From NCBI GenBank assembly GCA_910587555.1, contig CAJULV010000077.1, forward strand, positions 1-16,409: 16,409 bases of DNA. The letters run 5' to 3'. Of this stretch, positions 1-6,916 are shown one piece after another; position 1 is the stretch's first letter; every line of letters starts with the position of its first letter. Made by a program: the position numbers and the translations under genes. The stretch comes from an uncultured Acetatifactor sp. (GTDB lineage: Bacteria > Bacillota > Clostridia > Lachnospirales > Lachnospiraceae). The notes below the pieces were generated by a model. That model did not search any database. It was not told where the DNA came from and was given only the letters and a program-made list of their open reading frames with translations.

Positions 1-1
1 C

Positions 2-115
2 GCTTATGGCTATCCTGTCTATCTGATGCTTAGTGAAGGACAGCGTAATGACATCAATTTTGCCATCCCTGTACTGGAGCCGGCCACAGTTGGCTTACTG
101 TGCAGACCCCAATGA
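2..115 (+). pseudogene. IS5-type transposase fragment, open at left edge
   Basis: The frame is open from the left edge to a TGA at 113-115. It reads AYGYPVYLMLSEGQRND and then INFAIPVLE. This is the conserved block of IS5-family (IS427-like) transposases in which the first catalytic Asp region is followed by the 'SEGQ.ND...A.P.LE' motif. In intact members the protein goes on to the 'ADRGYDS' block with the second Asp. Here that block is missing: after VLE the sequence diverges and stops within 11 codons. The DDE core is therefore incomplete and the copy cannot be active unless a frameshift hides the rest. How much lies to the left of the window is unknown. Family recognition is from memory of the motif. 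Confidence 0.72.
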
Positions 116-261
116 TATGGACAGTTTTTGGATAAAGGATGGGAATCGGGGCTGTTTAAAAGAGAGAATCTGTATACAACATAGATGTCTTTCAAATGTA
201 AGAGGAGCATTGGACAAAAATAAGGCAACGGATTCTATAGAACAACCGAGGAGGCAGTTTC

Positions 262-1287
262 ATGGATACGGCAAACTTCAAAAAACGATATACAATAATC
301 CCCTTGTTGTTCCTTTGCCTGCTGCTCTGCGGCTGCCATGGAAATATCTTCGGGAACCTTATGGCATCCGAACACACGGAGCTGCTTGTGGATGGGGAAT
401 ATAAGCCGTTTAATGTTCCAAGGAACACAATGAAGGCGTTAATGAAGCTGGTAGAGGCAAAGGACGCTGATACCATCTATAAAGTATTTTCACCAAAAGT
501 AAGGGAAAATGCAGAGGGGCTTTATGGACAGATTCAGGAATTTATATGCTTTGTAGAAGAAGATGTAACCTCCTGGGATTTTTTTGGAGGATATGGCAAT
601 GGGGATCGTAGCGATGGCAGTGTTACTATGACACGGGCTTCGTTCTATGAGTTCAGCACAGACAGCGGGATCTATCGCTGCGACATCGGCGAGGTGCTGA
701 AAGATGCAGTACAGCCGGACTTAGCGGGCTTTTCTGATATAACGGTTTATCCCGATGAATTATCCTGGGAATATGCGCCTAAAAAGCCAGTGGGCATTTA
801 CATTGTATATCGGATGGAAGATCAGCCGCAGGGAGCCAACGAGGGTCCGTATACCATGGAAAGACTGATAGAGCTTGCCCAGGCAGGAGACATGGACGGT
901 CTCGGTGAGTGCTTTTCCCTGTCGGCCAAGGGAGATGCGGAGGATATGCCGGAGAAAGTGAAGGAGCTGGCAGAATTTCTGTGTGAACAGACAGTTACCT
1001 GGGAATTTTATACCTGGACGGAAAATATCGAAATGTTAGATGGGGCAAAGGCTGCAACAAGGGAAATGTTTTTCTATCTGCATACGGATAACGGGTTGTA
1101 CCGCTGTGATATCCGGGAGGTGTTGGAAAGCAGAGACCCGGCGGATGTTGGCGTTTGCAGTGTTTCCGTTTTTCCTGCACTGTATCCTGGAGAAGAACCG
1201 GAATATGAGGACGAGGTGTACCAAGGATACTGTACATGGGGGCGGGATAATGCAGGTATTTCCATAGTGTATTGTCAAGAGAACTAA
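262..1287 (+). CDS. Lipoprotein with two tandem DUF5104-like domains
   Basis: Predicted 341-residue surface lipoprotein of unknown function. The N-terminus has basic residues (KKR at 7-9), a hydrophobic stretch, and a lipobox LLCGC with the acylated Cys at about residue 25, so it should be anchored to the outer face of the membrane. The rest is an internal duplication. Unit 1 (about 55-190) and unit 2 (about 196-341) share a helical start (ALMKLVEAKDADTIYKVFS / RLIELAQAGDMDGLGECFS), a 'VTSWDFF / VTWEFYTW' strand, and a 'TDSGIYRCDIGEVL / TDNGLYRCDIREVL' block. This layout fits the DUF5104 family of clostridial lipoproteins, which usually has one copy. The start is set by GAGGAGG at 249-255, seven bases before the ATG. 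The neighbour downstream is another duplicated lipoprotein. The DUF call is from motif memory; no biochemical role is known to me. Confidence 0.85.
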   Translation: MDTANFKKRYTIIPLLFLCLLLCGCHGNIFGNLMASEHTELLVDGEYKPFNVPRNTMKALMKLVEAKDADTIYKVFSPKVRENAEGLYGQIQEFICFVEEDVTSWDFFGGYGNGDRSDGSVTMTRASFYEFSTDSGIYRCDIGEVLKDAVQPDLAGFSDITVYPDELSWEYAPKKPVGIYIVYRMEDQPQGANEGPYTMERLIELAQAGDMDGLGECFSLSAKGDAEDMPEKVKELAEFLCEQTVTWEFYTWTENIEMLDGAKAATREMFFYLHTDNGLYRCDIREVLESRDPADVGVCSVSVFPALYPGEEPEYEDEVYQGYCTWGRDNAGISIVYCQEN

Positions 1288-1426
1288 GAGGGCGGCTGTA
1301 TGTCAATCTATTACAATACATCTCACCATGAAGCCGGCTCTGAATTACAGGGAAACATTCTGTGGAGCATTTTAGGAAGTGTCACAGGGATGAGGGTTTC
1401 ATGGATGTGGATGACAGGAGGACTTT

Positions 1427-2908
1427 ATGATGCGCATGATAAAGTTTAAGATGATTTTCCAATCAGCTTTCATTACATCACTATGCCTGTTCCTCTGTGC
1501 CTGTCGGGCAGATGATTCTGAAACCGTCACACCAGAGTATACTGCTCTGTCGGAAGAACCTGATATGCTGCCTAAGGAGACAGCAAAAACACCGGAACAA
1601 GTGCTTTTGGAACAGCTCGCTGACGATACCCACGATGCTTTTCTGGTAGATACAGGGGGAGAGCTGGGGACGCTGTTGGTGACGGCAGAATTGGATGAGG
1701 AAACTCCGACAGAGGTTTGCCGCGCCACCATACAGTTTACTGTTTGGGACCCGTACTCCATGGATGAACCTCTTCAAACTCTGACAGCGGGTACGGATAT
1801 TTTCCTGGATTGGAGCATTATAGACGCCAATTTTGATGGCTATATGGATTTTACCTGTACTTATCTTCGGGGAAACCAGCCTTATTATGATCATCTTTGG
1901 ATTTGGGACGAATACGACAAACGGTTTGTCAGCGTTCCGGAATATGATAAGATCTCCATGCCCACTCTGGACGAGGAAACAGAGACGGTTTACGGATTCA
2001 ACCGCAGCAGCGCGGGCGGGACAGGAGAACATACCTTTCACCAATGGGTAGAGGGAAAGCTGCTCTGTATGCGGCGGATTGATATTTATGGGATCGATCA
2101 GGGAGATACGATCCGTATGTCCATCCAGGATCGCGTTGCCGGTGGACTGGCCGAGATCTACCATGAAGATTTTCCTTCGGAATCCGGCGGATGGCTGGAT
2201 GCGGAAATGGTATGGCACGATCTGGACTATCACGGCGAGCCGGGTGGAATCTATGACATTTTTCAGCAGCAGCCTGTAGATGATACCCACGATGCATTTC
2301 TGGTGAGTACTGGCGGCAGACTGGGAACACTGTTGGTAACAGCAGAGCTGGCAGAGGAAATCAAAGATGAGTTTGGCACTCGGGATATTACGTTTTCTGT
2401 CTGGAACCCGGTGGAAATGGAGCAGCCTATCCAGACATTTTCCAAAGAATGTAAGATGGGTATTGCACCCGAGTTTCATAATGTAGTTGACGCTGATTTT
2501 GATGGTTTTCAAGATTTCGGGTATCTCTTTCATGCAGGAAATCAACCTAATTACTGGCATTACTGGCTTTGGGACGAAGAACAGGCACAATTTATATATT
2601 ATGCGTCTTTAGGCAGCGTTTCGTCACCTGGATTCGATGCAGACCGCCAAATCGTGACTGGCGGGGCCCGCAGCTGGGCGGCAGGCGGAACCAATTCCTT
2701 TTATCGTTGGATGGATGGAGAACTGGTCCTTGTGCGGGAGATAAATATTGACTTTACCAAAAGGATTGTTGTGAAAGATTTGATAGATGGGCAGTTGGCA
2801 GAGGTGTACCGCGAAGAATGGGAAGAGAAAGACGAAGGAGAGGTGTTGGATATTCTGTATAAGTGGTATGATTTGGATTATCACGATGAGTCAGCGGAAG
2901 AACATTAG
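1427..2908 (+). CDS. Lipoprotein with tandem XAC2610-like repeat domains
   Basis: Predicted 493-residue extracytoplasmic lipoprotein. Residues 1-26 form a signal peptide with lipobox LFLCAC (Cys at about 26). Two copies of a roughly 219-residue module follow, each opening with DDTHDAFLV.TGG.LGTLLVTAEL. Each contains a DxxxDGxxDF stretch (DANFDGYMDF near residue 134, DADFDGFQDF near 355) followed by a GNQP.Y.H.W.WDE motif. The pattern resembles the XAC2610/FG-GAP-like repeat proteins, in which the acidic loop may bind calcium; that is inference. AGGAGG at 1416-1421 lies five bases before the ATG at 1427 and eight before the in-frame ATG at 1430, so either could be used. The gene is 139 bases after the preceding lipoprotein and could share its transcript. 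It may be a cell-surface or contact-related protein, but no function can be assigned. Confidence 0.85.
   Translation: MMRMIKFKMIFQSAFITSLCLFLCACRADDSETVTPEYTALSEEPDMLPKETAKTPEQVLLEQLADDTHDAFLVDTGGELGTLLVTAELDEETPTEVCRATIQFTVWDPYSMDEPLQTLTAGTDIFLDWSIIDANFDGYMDFTCTYLRGNQPYYDHLWIWDEYDKRFVSVPEYDKISMPTLDEETETVYGFNRSSAGGTGEHTFHQWVEGKLLCMRRIDIYGIDQGDTIRMSIQDRVAGGLAEIYHEDFPSESGGWLDAEMVWHDLDYHGEPGGIYDIFQQQPVDDTHDAFLVSTGGRLGTLLVTAELAEEIKDEFGTRDITFSVWNPVEMEQPIQTFSKECKMGIAPEFHNVVDADFDGFQDFGYLFHAGNQPNYWHYWLWDEEQAQFIYYASLGSVSSPGFDADRQIVTGGARSWAAGGTNSFYRWMDGELVLVREINIDFTKRIVVKDLIDGQLAEVYREEWEEKDEGEVLDILYKWYDLDYHDESAEEH
1622..2890 (+). repeat. Intragenic tandem duplication (two units, offset 657 bp)
   Basis: The word GATACCCACGATGC occurs inside both unit starts, at 1622 and 2279, exactly 657 bases (219 codons) apart. 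Recognisable similarity continues through the following 60 bases at DNA level and through the whole module at protein level. The units have diverged well beyond recent copies, so the duplication is old. Confidence 0.85.
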
Positions 2909-3019
2909 CTGTGGACGAGCGAAAATCAAAATTAGTCCATATCAGGTGGCTTCCTGTATGTATTTTTATCATATTAAACAGGAATACAGCACAGAGCAGC
3001 TTCTGACCTTTTACTAAAA

Positions 3020-3218
3020 AGGTTCGCAGGGCATTTCGGAATCCGGATCTGCGGAACTGGAGAAAACGCTGCGTGCCTACGCTCTGCTTCCTGTACCTGG
3101 CATGCCGCCTGTAGCGCCTTGGCAGGGGCAGGCCGTAGCAGCGGCAGAAGCGCCCGATCATCCTCTCAAGGAATTCCCTGCCCTTGTTCAGCAGGGAGAT
3201 GTCCTGGGGATAACGGAT
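3020..3218 (-). pseudogene. Decayed IS1182/IS5-like transposase remnant
   Basis: Reading the minus strand from a TGA at 3219-3221, the frame gives PQDISLLNKGREFLERMIG and, a few residues on, LPLPRRYRRHAR. This corresponds to the 'T.D..LLN..RE..E..I....KPRTYR..AR' linker block between the two halves of the DDE domain in IS1182-like and related IS5-type transposases of clostridia. The expected continuation (a long basic helix, then 'RDLG.I') is not recognisable, and no complete frame exists on either side. It is therefore a short decayed remnant. No terminal inverted repeats could be paired. Together with the fragment at the left edge, it brackets the two lipoprotein genes. Confidence 0.5.
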
Positions 3219-3339
3219 TCAAAATCTGTATCTTTAACCCCTTCTATTAACTCTAATAATGAACCAATAATTCCGCCTTCCATATAACATATCAAAATAT
3301 GGAATACTCTTTTTGTAAATTAGCAACTTTCAAAGTCCG

Positions 3340-3372
3340 CTGGAGCTGTGACAGCCCCAGTAATTATTTTTT
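3340..3372 (+). terminator. Candidate Rho-independent terminator
   Basis: CTGGAGCTG (3340-3348), loop TGA, CAGCCCCAG (3352-3360): nine positions with one mismatch, followed by a T-rich run ending in TTTTTT (3367-3372). It could end transcription coming from the lipoprotein genes about 430 bases upstream. Confidence 0.45.
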
Positions 3373-3483
3373 GTAGCCATATTTTTATAATGACACCCAA
3401 CACTACTTTATAGCATAAAAAAACTACGCAGTATTTTATAGGTTTTTAAGTGATAGATTATAGGTGTTAGTCAATAAATATGT

Positions 3484-3507
3484 CGGTATTACCAAACAGT
3501 ATTACCG
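3484..3507. repeat. Small inverted repeat
   Basis: CGGTATTAC (3484-3492) and GTATTACCG (3499-3507) pair at eight of nine positions around a six-base loop. There is no T-run after it. It could be an operator or a remnant insertion-sequence end; the sequence alone does not decide. Confidence 0.3.
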
Positions 3508-3618
3508 AGCTGTAGAGGTGAATATTGCATATACGCTGCCAATAGCAGCCGTTTTCAACATTATTTATTAAGACAAATAGCTAATAGCTACATGTGCCTT
3601 ACCATGATGACAGGATTT

Positions 3619-3650
3619 AACTCCCTATGTGAAAATATGGGGAGTTTTTG
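3619..3650 (+). terminator. Terminator-like hairpin upstream of the hexuronate operon
   Basis: AACTCCC (3619-3625) and GGGAGTT (3640-3646) form a perfect seven-base stem with a 14-base loop. The second arm runs into TTTTT. It lies about 135 bases before the first operon gene, upstream of the promoter candidate at 3721, so it more likely insulates the operon than attenuates it. Confidence 0.5.
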
Positions 3651-3720
3651 TGTATATATGATTATAAAATGGAAATGGGACAGGAAACTACCTAAATTAA
3701 ACTTTTATTTTATTTTTCAA

Positions 3721-3749
3721 TTGTATAAGATTCTATTAATCATTAACAT
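3721..3749 (+). promoter_or_regulatory. Weak promoter candidate for the hexuronate operon
   Basis: TTGTAT (3721-3726) and TAACAT (3744-3749) are separated by 17 bases. Each element matches the sigma-A consensus only partly (TTG kept in the -35; four of six in the -10). The position would give a short leader ending in the GGAGG at 3771-3775. AT-rich sequence offers other weak boxes nearby, so this is a guess. Confidence 0.25.
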
Positions 3750-3781
3750 AAAAGCGCCGTTTTGGTGTATGGAGGACAAGG

Positions 3782-4227
3782 ATGCTGTATCCAATTGAAA
3801 ATCGTGTCAGAGAAGTGAAAAGTCTGGACGGAATATGGAATTTTAAGATTGACAGGAATAATAGCGGAATTGATGAGAGGTGGTGCCAATGGCGGTTCCG
3901 TCAAGTTTTAATGATCTTATGACTGAGACAGAGGACAGGGAGCATGTGGGCTATGTCTGGTATGAAACCAATTTTGCGATTCCCGAAGGCTGGAGCGGAA
4001 AGCGCATTGTACTCCGCTTCGGCAGTGCTGCGCATCATGCAGTGTGCTGGCTGAACGGACAGGAAATTATAAGGCATAAAGGCGGCTTCCTTCCCTTTGA
4101 GTCAGATATTACGGAACTTATCGAACAGGGAGATGGCGCAAAGGAGCCGATGGAGGATGCATGCCGGTTGACGGTAGCCCTGAGCAATATTCTGGACTGG
4201 ACCTGCCTTCCCAGCGGAGAGATTGTC
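3782..4227 (+). pseudogene. Beta-glucuronidase (GH2) N-terminal fragment, frameshifted
   Basis: An excellent ribosome binding site (GGAGG 3771-3775, six-base spacer) leads into ATG 3782. The encoded MLYPIENR, then VKSLDGIWNFKID, is the hallmark start of GH2 beta-glucuronidases. After ...GIDERW the frame is lost and ends at a TGA at 3920-3922 (46 codons). The glucuronidase sequence resumes in another frame at about 3886 with PMAVPSSFNDL, GYVWYETNF, GFLPFESDIT and LTVALSNILDW. Comparison with the family suggests a few codons are missing at the frame change. Similarity ends near LPSGEIV (about 4227). Only the sugar-binding jelly-roll domain remains; the Ig-like domain and the TIM barrel with both catalytic Glu residues are gone, so no glucuronidase activity is expected. 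Confidence 0.85.
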
Positions 4228-5466
4228 GCCAAGGATGCCCACGCCAGCCATCTTAAGTCCCTGGACGAGGCGGCACGCTTCCTGTACATAGCGCCTATGA
4301 TCGGAGTGAGAGAGGGCGTTCTGTTCGAGGGAGAGCAGGACATGACACTGGAGCAAGTGCTGGTAAGCGAGAAGAAACCGGACAATATCCTGCTGAACTG
4401 CTTCTCCGATGTGGATAAACACGGCAGTGCCCCGGCTTTTGACGATAAGGCCTATCAGGACTGGTTCGTGTGCTGCAATATGAGTACCTGCACCGTGTAC
4501 ATTCCCGTGCCCGTGGGTTCCGTGGTGCCAAAGGGATGGAAGGGAATCATCACCACGGGCAGGTGTCTTTCCATGGACAGCTATGTAAACTCGGCAGTCC
4601 GCATGAATACGGATATGATACGCATGGGCGAAGCCTGCGGCGTATTGGCTTCCATGGCAATGGAGCATGGAGGCGATTCCATGGCGGTTCCCTATCCGAT
4701 GCTTAAGGAAAAACTGGAGGGCAGGGGATTTGTCCTGGATAAAGAACCGGGACTGCCATCCTTCTGGACGCCTGCCATGGGAGAGAAGCGCAGATTTGTG
4801 GAGTGGATGGAAAAACCGGAGGATATCAGGGCGGCCTTATCCACCAACTGTCCCGGCGTGGCTTTGTGGTCCTGTCGTCTGCTTGGGAAGGAAGTCATTG
4901 GGGACGCGGTTTATGAGATGAGCGTTTCGGAGGATGAAATGCTTCGTTATCATGCAGGTGTTGCGCTGGGCATCATGCATGACGAGAGGGCGCTGCCGAT
5001 TCTCCATGAAATCATCCGCAACAGGAAAACCTTCTATTTTATGGACTGCCGCAGAAGCAACCAGATGCGCAGTGTCATAGCCATATGTCTGTGCGGGCAG
5101 ATGGAGGATCAGGGAATCGTGGAGGAGCTGCTGTCCGTGCTCAGGCCGGAGGAGTTTGAGAAGCCTATGTATCATGAACTGCTGGAACCCAGATATGAAC
5201 TGAGCATTGTAAAGGAGCAGAATTCGGTATATTTCCAGCATTTCTCCCATGCCGTTGCGGCTCTGGTGAAGATTGCCCAGGCTCATGAGGAGTGCCGGGA
5301 GGAAATCAGAAGCGCGCTGCATGCCGCTTTGGACGACGGAACTTATATTGAAAGGATTACAAAAGAGCCGGAATATAACGTATACCATCAGGCGGCGGTA
5401 AACTGCAGGAGATATTTTGTGAACCGGCTAGAACATGAAACGGACTGCGGAAAGGAAAATGGATAA
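3880..5466 (+). CDS. Chimeric ORF: GUS jelly-roll piece fused to FAD-oxidoreductase C-terminus
   Basis: Open frame of 528 codons from GTG 3880; ATG 3889 is an alternative start, with AGAGG at 3876-3880 eight bases before it. Residues 1 to about 116 are beta-glucuronidase-like (see the 3782 fragment). From about residue 128 the protein changes family. FLYIAPMIGVREG, then DVDKHGSAP, and LSMDSYVNSAVRM inside the GRCLS block (about 227-231), followed by MGEACGVLASMA, match the C-terminal half of FAD-dependent oxidoreductases of the FAD_oxidored type. Residues from about 320 look like the HEAT-like helical tail found in some of these proteins. The N-terminal dinucleotide-binding GxGxxG region is absent, so neither parent activity should remain. 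The stop overlaps the uxaC start (ATAATG). The likely origin is an in-frame deletion between two neighbouring operon genes. Whether a stable protein is made is unknown. Confidence 0.8.
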   Translation: MVPMAVPSSFNDLMTETEDREHVGYVWYETNFAIPEGWSGKRIVLRFGSAAHHAVCWLNGQEIIRHKGGFLPFESDITELIEQGDGAKEPMEDACRLTVALSNILDWTCLPSGEIVAKDAHASHLKSLDEAARFLYIAPMIGVREGVLFEGEQDMTLEQVLVSEKKPDNILLNCFSDVDKHGSAPAFDDKAYQDWFVCCNMSTCTVYIPVPVGSVVPKGWKGIITTGRCLSMDSYVNSAVRMNTDMIRMGEACGVLASMAMEHGGDSMAVPYPMLKEKLEGRGFVLDKEPGLPSFWTPAMGEKRRFVEWMEKPEDIRAALSTNCPGVALWSCRLLGKEVIGDAVYEMSVSEDEMLRYHAGVALGIMHDERALPILHEIIRNRKTFYFMDCRRSNQMRSVIAICLCGQMEDQGIVEELLSVLRPEEFEKPMYHELLEPRYELSIVKEQNSVYFQHFSHAVAALVKIAQAHEECREEIRSALHAALDDGTYIERITKEPEYNVYHQAAVNCRRYFVNRLEHETDCGKENG

Positions 5467-6818
5467 TGGAAGAAAATTTTTTGCTGAATACGCCTACAGC
5501 GCAATATTTGTATCAGGAACATGCCGAAAAACTGCCGGTGATTGATTATCACAATCATTTAAATATTCAAGAATTATCGGCAAACCGACAATATAAAAAT
5601 CCGGCGCAGCTCTGGGTGTTGAACGATCCTTATAAGCACAGAGCCATGCGCATCTGCGGGGTGGAGGAAAACCGGATAACCGGGCAGGCGGATGCGTTTG
5701 AAAAGTTCAGCGCATGGATGTCCGTGCTGCCCCGCCTGGCCGGAAACCCCCTTTATGACTGGTCCGTCATGGAAATGAAAAGGGTATTCGGCACGGAGCT
5801 GAAGCCCGGTATTACAGATGCGAAGCTTCTCTGGGAAGAGATAAATGCGAAGCTGTCCAAGCCGGAATACTCGGCATTCGCTCTGCTGGAACGATTCCAT
5901 GTAGAGTACGCCGCACCCTGTGCCCTGATTACGGAGGATATCTCGCCTTTTCGCTATTTTCAGAAGCTTGCCCCGTCTCTGCGGGGGGATACCATAGTGA
6001 ATATCACAAAAGAATGCATTGACAGCCTGGGAGAGATGACACAGACCAACATAGAGACCAGAGAAGATTTCTTTGCGGCTTTGGAAACGAGGCTTACGGC
6101 ATTTGAAGAGGCAGGATGCAGATTTTCCGACCATGCCCTGGACGATGATTTCGTGTATTATCCCGATGACGGAAAAAATTCCGGCCGTTTTCTGGAACTG
6201 AGACAGGGGAAGGAACTGCAGGGGGAGGAAAAGTCGAGGCTGGCTTCGGAAATTCTGCGGTTTCTGGCAGGAGAGTATGCAAAGAAGGGATGGACTATGC
6301 AGCTTCATATCGGAGCCAGGCGTTACACCAGTTCCCGGCTGCGGGCCATGGCAGGTCCGGCGGGAGGGTTCGCGGGAATCGGAAGCTGCTGCGATATCAA
6401 AAATCTGACCCGTATGCTGGATGATTTTGAAAAGGGCAGATATGGATTGCCCAGGACAATCCTCTTTACGTTGAATCCTGCGGACAATGCCGCTATGTCC
6501 GCCTTAAGCGGTTCCTACAGCCAGGACGGCGTGGCGGGAAAGATACAGCAGGGGCCGGCCTGGTGGTGGTGCGATCATCTGTACGGTATGCGGGAGGTTT
6601 TTGAAAATATCAGCGCATTCGGGGTACTTTCTGTCTTTGTGGGGATGACCACAGATTCCAGAAGCATTCTTTCCTTTGTGAGGCATGAATATTTTCGCAG
6701 GGCACTGTGCGGCTGGCTGGGGGAGAAGGTTCACAGGGGAGATTTGACGGCGGGCAGGGAAGTGTTGGGAAAGATGGTGGAGGATATCTGCTATTATAAT
6801 GCGAAGAGACGATTGTAG
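5466..6818 (+). CDS. uxaC: Glucuronate isomerase (uronate isomerase)
   Basis: Cytoplasmic isomerase converting D-glucuronate to D-fructuronate (and D-galacturonate to D-tagaturonate), the entry step of hexuronate breakdown. The 450 residues match the usual size (about 470). Family landmarks are the amidohydrolase-type metal motif HNH (His29, His31) after 'LPVIDY', QLHIGARR with His near 281, and GMTTDSRS (Asp near 397) followed by FVRHEYFRR. The start is well fixed: AAAGGA at 5451-5456, nine bases before ATG 5466, which shares its first base with the preceding stop (translational coupling). It is followed by the RraA-family, SDR and mannonate dehydratase genes in the same direction, which is the context expected for a glucuronate operon. 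No truncation was seen. Confidence 0.96.
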   Translation: MEENFLLNTPTAQYLYQEHAEKLPVIDYHNHLNIQELSANRQYKNPAQLWVLNDPYKHRAMRICGVEENRITGQADAFEKFSAWMSVLPRLAGNPLYDWSVMEMKRVFGTELKPGITDAKLLWEEINAKLSKPEYSAFALLERFHVEYAAPCALITEDISPFRYFQKLAPSLRGDTIVNITKECIDSLGEMTQTNIETREDFFAALETRLTAFEEAGCRFSDHALDDDFVYYPDDGKNSGRFLELRQGKELQGEEKSRLASEILRFLAGEYAKKGWTMQLHIGARRYTSSRLRAMAGPAGGFAGIGSCCDIKNLTRMLDDFEKGRYGLPRTILFTLNPADNAAMSALSGSYSQDGVAGKIQQGPAWWWCDHLYGMREVFENISAFGVLSVFVGMTTDSRSILSFVRHEYFRRALCGWLGEKVHRGDLTAGREVLGKMVEDICYYNAKRRL

Positions 6819-6916
6819 TACATTTCGTAGGGGATATTGCCCAGGACCGGGATGGAAGGAGAAGCCGGAAAATGGAACATCAGCGGATAAAAAGAAAATA
6901 ATGGAGGAAAAAACAT

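Larger units (their letters stand above)
3300..3780. other. AT-rich non-coding stretch before the hexuronate operon
   Basis: About 480 bases without a convincing gene. The region is clearly richer in A and T than its surroundings. It holds three hairpins (3340-3360, 3484-3507, 3619-3646), at least one of them terminator-like, and a weak promoter candidate just before the first operon gene. Short frames exist, for example a 35-codon GTG frame at 3464-3571, but none shows family similarity that I recognise. No catabolite-responsive element close to the consensus was found by eye. Confidence 0.6.

Noticed and set aside
33..404. 123-codon plus-strand frame across the first lipoprotein start
   Set aside because: It is out of frame with the lipoprotein, which has a perfect ribosome binding site and lipobox; the frame is a shadow.
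1300..1449. 49-codon ATG frame between the two lipoprotein genes
   Set aside because: It overlaps the next gene's start, has only a weak GGCGG-like site and shows no recognisable motif.
1481..2590. Long minus-strand frame (369 codons) opposite the second lipoprotein
   Set aside because: It mirrors a gene with clear signal peptide and repeats, and its translation lacks any domain pattern.
3464..3571. 35-codon GTG frame in the AT-rich gap
   Set aside because: Too short, no upstream ribosome binding site and no family similarity.
3721..3800. Possible catabolite-responsive element near AAAGCGCCGTTTT
   Set aside because: It departs from the cre consensus at several fixed positions; calling it would be forced.
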